Shown here: piece by piece, positions 32,015 to 40,886 of the stretch
How positions within the stretch are numbered: position 1 is the stretch's first letter
Layout of the letters: every line of letters starts with the position of its first letter
Assembly: GCA_947624965.1 (NCBI GenBank)
Contig: CANQMN010000008.1
Span: 1 to 64,000, forward strand
From: an uncultured Clostridia bacterium
Lineage (GTDB): Bacteria; Bacillota; Clostridia; Christensenellales; Borkfalkiaceae
Length of the DNA stretch: 64,000 nucleotides
Direction of reading: 5' to 3'
Notes under the pieces: generated by a model
What the model saw: only the letters and a program-made list of their open reading frames with translations
Told to the model about the DNA's origin: nothing
Databases searched by the model: none
Position numbers and translations under genes: made by a program

Positions 32015-33277
32015 TTATGCGGGCGGCTCCGCGGACGGTCCGTCCTCCGCGGGATCGGCGATCGGGCTCTCACGCACGCCCTGCACGGGCGCGTAAGTAT
32101 CTCTGCGGAAGAGCGTGCGCGAGAGCAAATTCCCCCGTTCGTCGTATTCGAGCAGCCAGCTCTCGCTCTTTATGCCCTCCCGTTCCCTCTGCACGATCTT
32201 CTCTTCTTCCCCCTTTACGACCTTCTCCTCGGGCGGGGGGAGCCGTTCGAGCACGCAGCTCTCCACGGCGTACCGCTTGCCGTCCGGCAGTCCGTAAAAC
32301 TCAAACGCGACGCTCGACCGCGCCGTTCGCGCCAAAATATAGACGGGCACGGAATAGGGATTCACGAATTTCAAATCGCTGTAATCGGAGACCATCGCGT
32401 CCTGCGAGGGGGGAACGTAGGAGACGGCGAGGGAATGCGGACGGCTCGCGGTGATCTTCATGCCCGCGCGGATCGCCGCGCCGAGGAGCGTCGTGCTCGT
32501 CTGGCATACGCCGCCGCCCACGCCCTGCACGAATTCCCCCTGTTGGATAACGGTCGCCTCCACGAAGCCGTTCTCCCGCGTGCGCCTGCCCACGCGCGCG
32601 TTGAACGAAAACTCCTCCCCCGGCTCCACGACCGTGCCGCCCACGCGCGCCGCCGCGAGCCGCACGTTGTGCGCGCGGGAGACGTTCCCGCCGTCGAACG
32701 CCGTGGAAAAGCGGGAGAGCCGCCGCGTCCGCGCGCGGAGCTGTTTTTCGGTAACGGCGGGGGAAGTTTCGCGGCAGGAGAGAAACACTTCTTCCCCCGT
32801 TTCGAGGGCGCGCGCCGCGTCCGCAAGCAAGCGGGCGTAGTCGCAGGAGACCCCCTTCTCCCCTTCGAGATAGACGAATCCCGCGGGCGAAAAGGAGAGC
32901 TCCGCGTCGCGCGGGGCGCGGAAGTTTTGCTCGCAGACGGCGAGAAGTTCCGCCTCCATGTCCGCCCAGTTCCGCCTGACGTCGGCGCGGAGATTCTCTC
33001 CCCGCTTTGCCGTACGGACGAGCGACGGGACGTTATCCGTAAACGAGAGCGCGGGACTGCGCACGACGACGTCCCCGCACGGCGCATGCACGACGAGCGG
33101 GGGAAGCGTTTCCGCGATGCGCGCGCGGACGAGCGTCTCCGCTTCGGAAAATTTCATTCCCCCCACGTCCACACCCTCGATGCGCACGCCCGCTCTCACC
33201 GTTCCGCGAAACGTTCCGCAACAAAAAAACAGGCTCCCCGCAAGGAGGAGCGCAACGACTGCCCGAATTTTTTTCAT
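32015..33277 (-). CDS. VanW family exported protein
   Basis: A 420-residue protein with an N-terminal membrane anchor (VVALLLAGSLFF) and a large outside part. The VanW domain (about 205-335) shows VEPGEEFSFNARVG, ENGFVEATVIQQGEFVQGVGGGVCQTSTTL and HSLAVSYVPPSQDAMV, all diagnostic. A peptidoglycan-binding-type segment precedes it and a G5-like stretch follows. VanW proteins occur beside vancomycin-resistance and cell-wall genes, but their activity is not settled. It lies 8 bp behind the PHP gene and probably shares the recF transcript. Confidence 0.88.
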   Translation of the reverse strand: MKKIRAVVALLLAGSLFFCCGTFRGTVRAGVRIEGVDVGGMKFSEAETLVRARIAETLPPLVVHAPCGDVVVRSPALSFTDNVPSLVRTAKRGENLRADVRRNWADMEAELLAVCEQNFRAPRDAELSFSPAGFVYLEGEKGVSCDYARLLADAARALETGEEVFLSCRETSPAVTEKQLRARTRRLSRFSTAFDGGNVSRAHNVRLAAARVGGTVVEPGEEFSFNARVGRRTRENGFVEATVIQQGEFVQGVGGGVCQTSTTLLGAAIRAGMKITASRPHSLAVSYVPPSQDAMVSDYSDLKFVNPYSVPVYILARTARSSVAFEFYGLPDGKRYAVESCVLERLPPPEEKVVKGEEEKIVQREREGIKSESWLLEYDERGNLLSRTLFRRDTYAPVQGVRESPIADPAEDGPSAEPPA

Positions 33278-33285
33278 ACGCTCCG

Positions 33286-34110
33286 TCAGAGGGGAGCAAG
33301 CGCGTTTAACAGCGCGCTGTCCGCGGAAAACACGGGAAGCCCGAGCGTGCGCCCCGCGCCCTCCGCGTGAAAATCCGAACCGCCCGAAACGAGCAGTCCG
33401 TGCCGCGCCGCATAGCGCAGAAAATACTCCCTCTCGCTTTCAGTATGAAGCGTATGAATACATTCTATACCATCCAGCCCCCGCCGCACGAGCCCTTCCA
33501 GCAGGGCGTCCCGCTCCGCGGCGGGCAGGCGGATACACCCCGGGTGCGCCAAGAACGCGAGCCCGCCGCAGGCGTGGATCGCTTCCACCGCCTCCGCGGG
33601 CGTGGGGCGTCCCAAATCGGAATAGGCGGGGCGACCCCGCGTAAAGAGCTCCTCGTACAGGCGGCGCACATCCGCGCCCGTCCGCCTTGCAAACGCGCGG
33701 ACCACGTGCATGGTATGCAGCGGCGCGCTCTTTTCGCGCTGTTCGGCGAGCGCATCGTCCAAGGTGAGCGAGAGCCCGAGCGCGGCGTTCGCCTTTTGCA
33801 CGCTGTCCTCCGCGCGCTTGACCGCGCCCTCCCGCCGCGCGGCAAGAAAGGCTTCGTACGCGCCGTTCCTTTCGCAACGGTAGCCGAGCACGTGTACCTT
33901 TACGTCCGTATAGGAGGAAATTTCCCACCCGGGTACGAAAAAAAGCCCGCAGGCGCGCGCCGCCGCCCGCTTCTCCTCCATGCCCTCCATGTTGTCGTGA
34001 TCGGTGAAGGAGACGAGCTCCACCCCCGCGCGGCGCGCCATCTCCGCAACGGCGGCGGGAGAATGCGCGCCGTCCGAATAATAGGTGTGGATGTGCAGAT
34101 CCGCCCTCAC
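33286..34110 (-). CDS. PHP-domain phosphoesterase
   Basis: A 274-residue PHP protein with metal-binding motifs ADLHIHTYYSDG at the start, FTDHDN near 40, AHPG around 195 and GSDFHAEG near 245. Relatives are 3',5'-nucleoside bisphosphate phosphatases acting on AMP 2'/3' phosphates or RNA ends, so a role in nucleotide cleanup is plausible. The start is a GTG sharing bases with the recF stop (GTGA) and preceded by GGAGG. Confidence 0.85.
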   Translation of the reverse strand: MRADLHIHTYYSDGAHSPAAVAEMARRAGVELVSFTDHDNMEGMEEKRAAARACGLFFVPGWEISSYTDVKVHVLGYRCERNGAYEAFLAARREGAVKRAEDSVQKANAALGLSLTLDDALAEQREKSAPLHTMHVVRAFARRTGADVRRLYEELFTRGRPAYSDLGRPTPAEAVEAIHACGGLAFLAHPGCIRLPAAERDALLEGLVRRGLDGIECIHTLHTESEREYFLRYAARHGLLVSGGSDFHAEGAGRTLGLPVFSADSALLNALAPL

Positions 34111-35192
34111 GGGACGAGCCTCCCCCCGCGGACGGTGAGCTTTACGCACTCTTTTCCGTACAGCGCGCGCTCCGCGTGCGTGCAAGTGAGGATACATTGC
34201 AGTCCCTTCACTTTTTCCACGAGCTTTTTGCGGCGGGGAAGATCGAGCTCGCTCATCACGTCGTCGAGGATGAGCACGGGCGTCTCCCCCGAGAGCAGTT
34301 TGAAAATTTCCACTTCCGCGAGTTTCATGGCGAGCGCCGCCGTGCGCGTCTGCCCCTGCGAGGCGTAGCCGCGGGCGTCCTCCCCGTCGAGCATCACCTT
34401 CACGTCGTCGCGGTGCGGTCCCACCGTCGTAAAGCCGAGGCGGAGATCCCGCTCGTAGGCGTCCGCGAGCTCTCTTACGAGCTTTTTGCGGATCTCCTCC
34501 TCGCTCTCGGGATAGGCGCGCTCCGCGGAGAGCGCGAGCGTCTCCGCGCCGTCCGTAAGATAGGCGTGCGCCTCCGCCGCGAGCGGCGAGAGCTTTGCGA
34601 GATATTCCCGTCTGGCTTTTACGATGCGCGCCGCGTACGCCGCGAGCTGTTCGTCCCACACGGGAAGGGTCTCCAAGACGAGCGCGGCGTCCCGCTCTTT
34701 GAGCAGGTTGTTCCTCTGGTCGAGGATCTTTTGGTAGCGTTGCAGCGCGACGCAATACGGGCGGGAAGTCTGCGAGATGGAGAGGTTGAGAAAGCGCCGC
34801 CGCTCGTCGGGACCGTCCTGTATGAGGCGGAGCTCCCCCGGGGAAAAGAACACGCTGTTCATGTTTCCGAGGAAATCCGCCGCCCGCGCGACGCGGACGC
34901 CGTTCACGCGGAGCTCCCGCCTGTTGTCGTATATTTCCGCTTCGAGCACGACCGTGCCGAAACGGCTCCCCGCCTCCGCGCGGAGATAGGCGGAGCTCTG
35001 TCCGTGGCGGATGAGCTGGCGGTCGTGGCGGATGCGGAGGGAAGAGCCCGTGCAGAGATAGAACACGGCCTCCGCGCAGTTGGTCTTTCCCTGCGCGTTT
35101 TTCCCCGTGAGCACGTTGAGCCCTTCGCCGAAGGCGAACGTCTCGTTCTCGTAATTTCTGAAATTGCGGAGCGTGAGCGTTTTTATGTTCAT
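34107..35192 (-). CDS. recF: RecF, recombination mediator
   Basis: A 361-residue SMC-like ATPase that helps RecA load at gapped DNA. Walker A GKNAQGKTN (30-38), signature SQGQTRTAAL, and Walker B VLILDDVMSELD are clear. The ATG at 35192 gives the conserved N-terminus MNIKTLTLRNFRNY; an ATG five codons upstream is possible. It diverges from dnaA with 122 bp between, instead of following dnaN as in many Firmicutes. Confidence 0.95.
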   Translation of the reverse strand: MNIKTLTLRNFRNYENETFAFGEGLNVLTGKNAQGKTNCAEAVFYLCTGSSLRIRHDRQLIRHGQSSAYLRAEAGSRFGTVVLEAEIYDNRRELRVNGVRVARAADFLGNMNSVFFSPGELRLIQDGPDERRRFLNLSISQTSRPYCVALQRYQKILDQRNNLLKERDAALVLETLPVWDEQLAAYAARIVKARREYLAKLSPLAAEAHAYLTDGAETLALSAERAYPESEEEIRKKLVRELADAYERDLRLGFTTVGPHRDDVKVMLDGEDARGYASQGQTRTAALAMKLAEVEIFKLLSGETPVLILDDVMSELDLPRRKKLVEKVKGLQCILTCTHAERALYGKECVKLTVRGGRLVP

Positions 35193-35219
35193 TTTCGCCG
35201 AAATCATCCCCGAAATCGC

Positions 35220-35248
35220 TTTCTTTTTGAGCGGATTTGTACTATAAT
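35220..35248 (+). promoter_or_regulatory. Probable dnaA promoter
   Basis: TATAAT at 35243-35248 with a poor -35 (TTTCTT, 35220-35225) 17 bp upstream. One DnaA-box-like TTATCCGAG (six of nine bases) directly follows at about 35249-35257; no cluster of DnaA boxes is visible in the gap. Confidence 0.4.
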
Positions 35249-35268
35249 TTATCCGAGGGTACTTTTTT

Positions 35269-35297
35269 ATTATAGCAAAATTCCCGAAAAAGGAAAA
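35269..35297 (-). promoter_or_regulatory. Possible recF promoter
   Basis: Minus-strand TATAAT at 35269-35274; the -35 region 17 bp away (TTTTCC) is a poor match, so this is weak. Confidence 0.35.
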
Positions 35298-35314
35298 GCG
35301 TTTGCGAGGGAAAA

Positions 35315-36661
35315 ATGACGGAAAAAGCACAGTTCGAGTATTTGTGGAACAAAATCAAGGAGAGGGCTCGCCAACTCGTCAACCCCATCTCTTACAGCAC
35401 GTTCATCGAGAACCTCGTTCCCGAGGACGTCGTCAACCGCAAGATCGTGCTCAAAGCGGAGACCGAGCTGACGGCGAAGCTCATTTCGACGAGCCATGCG
35501 GAAAAACTCCGCGAGGCGATCTCCACCGCCGACGTGGGGCTCTCCGACTTCATCATCGTCGTCGACGGGAGCGAGATCTACACGCTCAACGAGACGCCCG
35601 ACGCGCTCGAAGAGACCCCCGTCGTCATCGACAAGCGCTATACCTTCGATTCCTTCGTGGTGGGTACCTCCAATAAGTTCGTGTACGCCGCGGCGAAATC
35701 GGTCGCCGAGGCACCCGGGGAAAACTTCAATCCCCTCTACATCTACGGCGGCACGGGGCTCGGCAAGACGCACCTCATGCAGGCGATCGCGAACGAGATC
35801 GCCGAAAAAAAGCCCTCGCTGAAAGTGATCTATACGACGAGCGAGAAGTTCCTCAACGAATATGTGGACAGCATGTACGCGAAAAAGGGCGCGGGCAGGG
35901 AGGCGGATTCCCGCTTCCGCAACCGCTACCGCGGCGTAGACGTCCTTCTCATCGACGACATCCAGTTCTGGGCGGGCAAGTACGGCGTGCAGGAGGCGTT
36001 TTTCCACACCTTCAACGAACTTTTCGGACAGCACAAGCAGATCGTCATCTCCTCCGACTGTCCCGCAAAGGACCTTACAACGCTCGAAGAGCGTCTGCGC
36101 ACCCGCTTCGAGGGCGGGCTCATCGCGGATATCCAGCCGCCGGACGTCGAGACGAAGATCGCCATCTTGAAGCGGAAGGCGCTCGAAAAGCGGTACGTCG
36201 TTCCCGACGACGTGCTCGCCTTCCTCGTGAAGAACTCGGACAACAACGTGCGCACGCTCGAAGGGCGGCTGAACACCGTCATCTTCGCCAGCAAACTGCA
36301 CGAGGAGCCCATCTCCCTCAAACTCGCCTCCACCGCGCTCGCCGAATCCATCAACACCGAAGAACAGGAGGAGGTAACGCCGGAGAACATCATCAAGGCG
36401 ACGTGCTCCTACTTTTCCATCACGAAGCAGGAGCTCCTCGGCAAGAGCAAGCGGCAGGAGATCGTGCGGGCGCGGCAGATCTGCACCTATCTCATGTGCG
36501 ACATGCTCACGCTCCCCCTCGTCTCGGTCGGCAAGCTGATGGGCGGGCGGGATCACTCCACCGTCATCTATACGCGGGACAAGGTCGTCGAACTCATGCG
36601 CGTGAACGACGCCATCGCAAAGGACGTGAACGACGTCCGCAGCATCATTCTCAAACAGTAA
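35315..36661 (+). CDS. dnaA: Chromosomal replication initiator DnaA
   Basis: A 448-residue DnaA. Domain I (1-85), a short linker, the AAA+ domain III with GGTGLGKT (145-152) and VLLIDDIQFWAGK, and domain IV ending with VGKLMGGRDHSTV, the DnaA-box-binding signature. It is followed by a terminator and mnmG, not by dnaN. GGGAAAA before the ATG is a weak ribosome-binding site. Confidence 0.97.
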   Translation: MTEKAQFEYLWNKIKERARQLVNPISYSTFIENLVPEDVVNRKIVLKAETELTAKLISTSHAEKLREAISTADVGLSDFIIVVDGSEIYTLNETPDALEETPVVIDKRYTFDSFVVGTSNKFVYAAAKSVAEAPGENFNPLYIYGGTGLGKTHLMQAIANEIAEKKPSLKVIYTTSEKFLNEYVDSMYAKKGAGREADSRFRNRYRGVDVLLIDDIQFWAGKYGVQEAFFHTFNELFGQHKQIVISSDCPAKDLTTLEERLRTRFEGGLIADIQPPDVETKIAILKRKALEKRYVVPDDVLAFLVKNSDNNVRTLEGRLNTVIFASKLHEEPISLKLASTALAESINTEEQEEVTPENIIKATCSYFSITKQELLGKSKRQEIVRARQICTYLMCDMLTLPLVSVGKLMGGRDHSTVIYTRDKVVELMRVNDAIAKDVNDVRSIILKQ

Positions 36662-36664
36662 CCG

Positions 36665-36690
36665 AAAAAACCCCGCGCAGGGGTTTTTTT
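36665..36690 (+). terminator. Intrinsic terminator of dnaA
   Basis: AAAAAACCCC and GGGGTTTTTTT pair around a GCGCA loop, directly after the dnaA stop. Confidence 0.8.
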
Positions 36691-36704
36691 GAAAGGATCT
36701 CTCT

Positions 36705-38576
36705 ATGCGCGAATTTCTGGAAACGCAGTGCGACGCCGTCGTCATCGGCGCGGGGCACGCGGGGGCGGAAGCCGCTCTCGCGCTCGCCCGCACGGGGCTC
36801 TCCACGGTGCTTCTCACACTCAATCCGGACAGCATCGGCTTCATGCCCTGCAACCCCTCCGTCGGCGGAACGGCGAAGGGGCATTTGGTGCGCGAGTTGG
36901 ACGCGCTCGGCGGCGAGATGGGACGTTGCGCGGACAAATGCGCCCTGCAAGTGCGCATGCTCAACCGCGGAAAGGGCGCGGCGGTGCAGTCTCTCCGCGC
37001 GCAGGTGGACAAAAACGCCTATCACCGCGAAATGAAGCGCACCCTCGAACACACCGAAAATCTGCGCATCGCGCAGGGCGAGGCGGCGGAGATCCTCACC
37101 GAAGGCGGAAAAGTGTGCGGCGTCCGCACGACGTACGGCGGCGTCTTTGCCTGCCGCGCCGCCGTCGTCGCAACGGGGGTGTACCTCGGCGCGCGGACAA
37201 TTACGGGGGAAGAGGTGCGCGAGAGCGGACCCAACGGCTTCGCGCGGGCGACCGCGCTCACGCAGTCCCTCCTCTCGCTCGGTTTCCGCATGCGCCGCTT
37301 CAAGACGGGCACGCCCGCCCGCCTCGACGGCAGGACGGTGGACTTCTCCGCGCTCGAACGGCAGGACGGGGAGGACGTGTATCCCTTCTCCTTCATGAGC
37401 GAACGGGTCCCCGCCGCCCGCACGCCCTGCTATCTTACGTGGACGAACGCGGAAACGCACCGCCTCATTCTCGAAAATCTCGACCGTGCCCCCCTCTACA
37501 ACGGGCAGATCTCCTCTGCGGGTCCCCGCTATTGTCCCTCCATCGAGACGAAAGTCGTCCGCTTCGCGGATAAGGAGCGCCACCAACTCTTTTTGGAGCC
37601 GGAGGGCGCGGACACGACGGAGATCTACGTGCAGGGGCTCTCCACTTCCCTCCCGCACGACCTGCAAAAAGCGGTCTACCGCACGGTAAAGGGGCTCGAA
37701 CACTGCGAATTCGTGCGGTACGCCTACGCCATCGAGTACGACTGCATCGACCCGCTCGACATCCTTCCCACGTTGGAGAGCAAAAAAACGGAGGGGCTGT
37801 ACACGGCGGGACAGATCAACGGCACGAGCGGCTACGAAGAAGCCGCGGCGCAGGGGCTCGTCGCGGGGCTCAACGCCTCGCTGAAATTGCGCGGAAAGCC
37901 CCCGCTCATCCTCGGGCGCGACGAGGCGTACATCGGCGTGCTCATCGACGACCTCACGGTGAAGGGAACGGACGAACCCTACCGCATGATGACGTCGCGC
38001 GCGGAATTCCGCCTCTCCCTCCGGCAGGACAACGCCGACATGCGCCTCACGCAAAAGGGATACGAAGCGGGGCTCGTGAGCGAGGCGCGCTACGCGGCGT
38101 TCTTGCGGCGCAAGGCGATGCGGGAGGAGGCGCTCGCCTTCCTCGAAAGCCGCGCCCCGCAGGCGGAAGCGGACGCGCTCGTACGGGCGCACGGCGCGCC
38201 GCCCCTCTCCTCGGGCGTTACCTATGCCGATCTTCTCCGCCGCGGCATTCCCCTCTCCGAGCTCCGCGCCCGCATGGGCATTTTGGGCGATCTCCCGCAG
38301 GACGTCGCCGACGGCTGCGAAACGGAGATCGGATACGCGGGCTATCTGCGCGCGAACGAGAAGCAGATCGAGCGCGCGCGGGCGGCGGAACAGCGCGCGC
38401 TCCCGCCCGATCTGGATTACGCCTCCATCGCGGGGCTCCGCCTCGAAGCGCGGGAAAAACTCGCCCGCGTAAAGCCGCGCACCTTGGGACAGGCAGAGCG
38501 CATCCCCGGCGTAAATCCCGCCGACGTCGCCGTCCTGATGATCTATTTGAGCTTGCGAGAAAAGCAGGGCTCCTGA
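36705..38576 (+). CDS. mnmG: MnmG (GidA), tRNA U34 modification enzyme
   Basis: A 623-residue FAD protein that, with MnmE, installs the 5-carboxymethylaminomethyl group on wobble uridine. DAVVIGAGHAGAEAALA is the FAD fingerprint; CNPSVGGTAKGHLVRE, FKTGTPARLD, and INGTSGYEEAAAQGLVAGLN are signatures; length is normal. AAGGA lies nine bases upstream of the ATG. mnmG near dnaA is common in bacteria; mnmE is not in the window. Confidence 0.97.
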   Translation: MREFLETQCDAVVIGAGHAGAEAALALARTGLSTVLLTLNPDSIGFMPCNPSVGGTAKGHLVRELDALGGEMGRCADKCALQVRMLNRGKGAAVQSLRAQVDKNAYHREMKRTLEHTENLRIAQGEAAEILTEGGKVCGVRTTYGGVFACRAAVVATGVYLGARTITGEEVRESGPNGFARATALTQSLLSLGFRMRRFKTGTPARLDGRTVDFSALERQDGEDVYPFSFMSERVPAARTPCYLTWTNAETHRLILENLDRAPLYNGQISSAGPRYCPSIETKVVRFADKERHQLFLEPEGADTTEIYVQGLSTSLPHDLQKAVYRTVKGLEHCEFVRYAYAIEYDCIDPLDILPTLESKKTEGLYTAGQINGTSGYEEAAAQGLVAGLNASLKLRGKPPLILGRDEAYIGVLIDDLTVKGTDEPYRMMTSRAEFRLSLRQDNADMRLTQKGYEAGLVSEARYAAFLRRKAMREEALAFLESRAPQAEADALVRAHGAPPLSSGVTYADLLRRGIPLSELRARMGILGDLPQDVADGCETEIGYAGYLRANEKQIERARAAEQRALPPDLDYASIAGLRLEAREKLARVKPRTLGQAERIPGVNPADVAVLMIYLSLREKQGS

Positions 38577-38655
38577 CCCGCCAGCGGAGGCGATACCCCG
38601 TACATGGGTGCGCCGAACGGCGTCCCCCGCCGCACATGAACATTCCGCACAAAGA

Positions 38656-38693
38656 AAAACGCCCGCCTGTTTCAGGCGGGCGGCGTTTTTTAT
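38656..38693. terminator. Bidirectional terminator between mnmG and the YfbR-like gene
   Basis: GCCCGCCTG-TTT-CAGGCGGGC with T-run on the right and A-run on the left, serving the converging genes. Confidence 0.85.
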
Positions 38694-38694
38694 T

Positions 38695-39276
38695 TTACAG
38701 CCCTTCCAACTCGTCGAGGGTGAGCGAGAAGGCGGGAATAAAACAATCGAGAAAATACTTAACGGCGGGCAAATCGCTCTCTTCGAGCGCCTTTCGGATG
38801 GTCTTTTCCGCCTGTACGAATTCGTTGTTGCCGCTGCGGAGCTCTTCGAGACACTTGATGTAGGCGGAGAGTTTATCCGCCGCCTTTACGAGCTTGTATT
38901 CGCGCGACGACTTATCCGCCAAGAGATAGGGCGAGATCTCTTTCCGCATTTCCTCGGGGAGCGTGCCCGCGATCTTTTCGACGGCGAGCGTTTCGAGTTT
39001 TTCGTATTCGCCGTGGATACTGTGGTTGAAATATTTTACGGGCGTGGGCAGATCCCCCGTCATCACCTCGCTCACTTCGTGATAGAGCGCGTACAGAACG
39101 GCTTTTTCCGTATCGGCGTCGCCGCCGTACAGGGTGCGGTCGATCACGCAGAGCGCGTGCGTGAGCACGGCGACGGAGTGGGAATGTTCCATGATGTTCT
39201 CGTCGCGCGTGGAGCGCATGAGTTGCCAGCGTTTGATAAACTTCATTCTGTCGAGGTAAGCGTAAAACTTTTCCAT
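38695..39276 (-). CDS. YfbR-like 5'-deoxynucleotidase (HD superfamily)
   Basis: A 193-residue HD-fold protein close to Escherichia coli YfbR, which dephosphorylates deoxynucleoside monophosphates. ENIMEHSHSVAVLTHAL and GDLPTPVKYFN are diagnostic. The metal-binding HD pair is H-E here (YHEVSEVMTGD versus HDASEVLTGD in YfbR), a conservative change at a ligand. GGGAGATCGCA precedes the ATG. Confidence 0.88.
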   Translation of the reverse strand: MEKFYAYLDRMKFIKRWQLMRSTRDENIMEHSHSVAVLTHALCVIDRTLYGGDADTEKAVLYALYHEVSEVMTGDLPTPVKYFNHSIHGEYEKLETLAVEKIAGTLPEEMRKEISPYLLADKSSREYKLVKAADKLSAYIKCLEELRSGNNEFVQAEKTIRKALEESDLPAVKYFLDCFIPAFSLTLDELEGL

Positions 39277-39296
39277 TGCGATCTCCCTTTTTTTCG

Positions 39297-39325
39297 ATTA
39301 TATCACTTGTTCGGCAAAAAAACAA
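39297..39325 (-). promoter_or_regulatory. Promoter of the YfbR-like gene
   Basis: Minus-strand TTGTTT (39320-39325), 17 bp, TATAAT (39297-39302). Its -35 directly abuts the -35 of the divergent thiT promoter. Confidence 0.6.
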
Positions 39326-39354
39326 TTGACTTTGCCGTGATTTCGTGATAAAAT
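39326..39354 (+). promoter_or_regulatory. Promoter of the TPP riboswitch-thiT unit
   Basis: TTGACT (39326-39331), 17 bp, TAAAAT (39349-39354), with the start near 39361, just upstream of the aptamer. Confidence 0.65.
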
Positions 39355-39374
39355 TCTTTCCACAACCGAATTAT

Positions 39375-39447
39375 CCGTCGTGGGTGCCGAAAGGCTGAGA
39401 TGATACCATTGGAATCGGACAAGGTAATACTTGAACGAAAGAACGGG
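39375..39447 (+). ncRNA. TPP riboswitch (THI element)
   Basis: GTGGGTGCCGAAAGGCTGAGAT contains the invariant CTGAGA; ACCATTGGAATCGGACAAGG and GTAATACTTGAACGAAAG match the second arm of the THI element. CCGT at the start can pair with ACGG at the end. An intrinsic terminator follows. Confidence 0.9.
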
Positions 39448-39466
39448 AGTTTCACGGAATTTTTTT

Positions 39467-39497
39467 CGCCTGCGGAATTTTCGCGGGCGTTTTTTAT
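39467..39497 (+). terminator. Riboswitch-controlled terminator before thiT
   Basis: CGCCTGCG and CGCGGGCG pair (one G-U) and are followed by TTTTTTATTT, between the TPP aptamer and the thiT ribosome-binding site. Confidence 0.8.
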
Positions 39498-39544
39498 TTC
39501 GGGGGCGGGTAACTCGATCGGAAAAAATTTTTTCGGAGGTTTTT

Positions 39545-40843
39545 ATGTTACTCAATTCCCTTTTGGTAGCCTACCAAGACTACCGGAAAGAAGAACTGCC
39601 CGACGGGAGCAAGATCAAGCATTACGACTACCCCGACATCTGGACGTCGTTCGCAAAGGACAACCTTTCCACCGTCTTTCTGTGGGTCGCCGTCGCACTC
39701 GCGGCAATTCTCATCGTCGTGGGGCTGTTCGTGTGGTTCAAACAGCAGGAGAAGTTCAAACGCTTCTTCACCGTTGCGGTGGCGCTCGCCGTCGGCTTTG
39801 CCGTCGCCGTCATCGTCGCCATGCTCTCCCTCGAATTTATGGATATGGCGGAAAGCGATACGGTGTACGACCTCGTGCTCTACCCCGCCATTACCTTGGG
39901 CGCGGTCGTCGTTTTGGGCGTCGCGGCGGTGTACGTCGCCTCCCTCTTCGGCGAGAAGGCAAAGAAGATCGCCCTCATCGCCGCGGGGTCTACAATGGGA
40001 GCCGCGCTCATCGCGCTCCTCGTCTGCCTCGGGGTATATCTCGCCTCGGGCAAGGGCGAATACAACAACGACGTCGCCATCACGACGACGGAAAACGTGC
40101 TCCTCTATGTGTGCGCCGCCGTGCTCATCGGCGTCTTGCTCTTTTTCGCCTTCTTCTTCGGACGGAAGGATAAAAAGGGCTTCGACACGAAATCCATCTC
40201 CTATGCCGCCGTGTGCATCGCGATGAGCTTTGCGCTCTCCTATCTCGCCCCCATCCATATGCCGCAGGGCGGGTCGGTTACCATTGCCTCCCTTCTGCCC
40301 CTCATGATCTACTCGTACATGTTCGGCGTGAAGAAGGGCGTCTTCGCGGGCTTTATCTACGGCATCTTGCAAGCGGTGCAGGATCCGTGGATCATTCACC
40401 CCGCGCAGTTCCTCCTCGACTACCCCATCGCGTTCGCGTGCATCGGCGTCGCGGGGCTCTTCGCCAATGTCAAGAAATTGGAGAAGCTCCCGCAGGTGCA
40501 GTTCGCCCTCGGCGCGGTGGTGGCGAGCATCCTGCGCTTTGCGAGCCATGTGCTCTCGGGCGTGTTTGCCTTCTCCGAATACGCGGAGGACCTCAACCCG
40601 TGGGTGTACAGCCTCGGCTATAACGCCTTCGTGTTCGCGGACATCGCCATCGTCATCGCCGTGGGCGTCATCGTGTTCAGCTCCAAGGCGTTTATCCGCG
40701 AGGCGAAAAAGTTTAACGCCCCCGCGGAAACGCCCGTCTTGTCCGAAGAGACCGCCGAGCCCGTCGAACAACTTCCCGCGCCCGAGGAGCCCGCAACACC
40801 CGAGGAGCCCGCGCCGCTTTCCTCCCAAGAGGACAAGCCGTAA
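39545..40843 (+). CDS. thiT: ThiT-like thiamine transporter with large N-terminal membrane extension
   Basis: A 432-residue protein. The ThiT domain (about 213-390) carries SYLAPIHMPQGGSVTIASLLP, the thiamine-binding loop, and GFIYGILQAVQDPWIIHPAQF, closely typical of this ECF S component. Ordinary ThiT is about 180-200 residues; here some 210 extra residues precede it with about five helices (near 41-65, 75-95, 110-133, 140-165, 183-203), and a Pro/Glu-rich tail follows. The TPP riboswitch upstream supports thiamine as substrate. GGAGG lies upstream of the ATG. The N-terminal part might be its own coupling or partner domain; this is unknown. Confidence 0.88.
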   Translation: MLLNSLLVAYQDYRKEELPDGSKIKHYDYPDIWTSFAKDNLSTVFLWVAVALAAILIVVGLFVWFKQQEKFKRFFTVAVALAVGFAVAVIVAMLSLEFMDMAESDTVYDLVLYPAITLGAVVVLGVAAVYVASLFGEKAKKIALIAAGSTMGAALIALLVCLGVYLASGKGEYNNDVAITTTENVLLYVCAAVLIGVLLFFAFFFGRKDKKGFDTKSISYAAVCIAMSFALSYLAPIHMPQGGSVTIASLLPLMIYSYMFGVKKGVFAGFIYGILQAVQDPWIIHPAQFLLDYPIAFACIGVAGLFANVKKLEKLPQVQFALGAVVASILRFASHVLSGVFAFSEYAEDLNPWVYSLGYNAFVFADIAIVIAVGVIVFSSKAFIREAKKFNAPAETPVLSEETAEPVEQLPAPEEPATPEEPAPLSSQEDKP

Positions 40844-40851
40844 AACGACAT

Positions 40852-40881
40852 GATCCCCCCGCTCTGCGGGGGGGATTTTTT
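40852..40881 (+). terminator. Intrinsic terminator of thiT
   Basis: ATCCCCCC-GCTCTG-CGGGGGGGAT followed by TTTTTT. Confidence 0.85.
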
Positions 40882-40886
40882 GGGAG

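Noticed and set aside
35193-35314. oriC between recF and dnaA
   Set aside because: Only one six-of-nine match to a DnaA box in 122 bp, no AT-rich unwinding array, and gene strands to the right do not support it.
38577-38650. tRNA- or riboswitch-like folded RNA after mnmG
   Set aside because: Short GC stems can be drawn, but there is no CCA-compatible acceptor, no T-loop and no known aptamer pattern.
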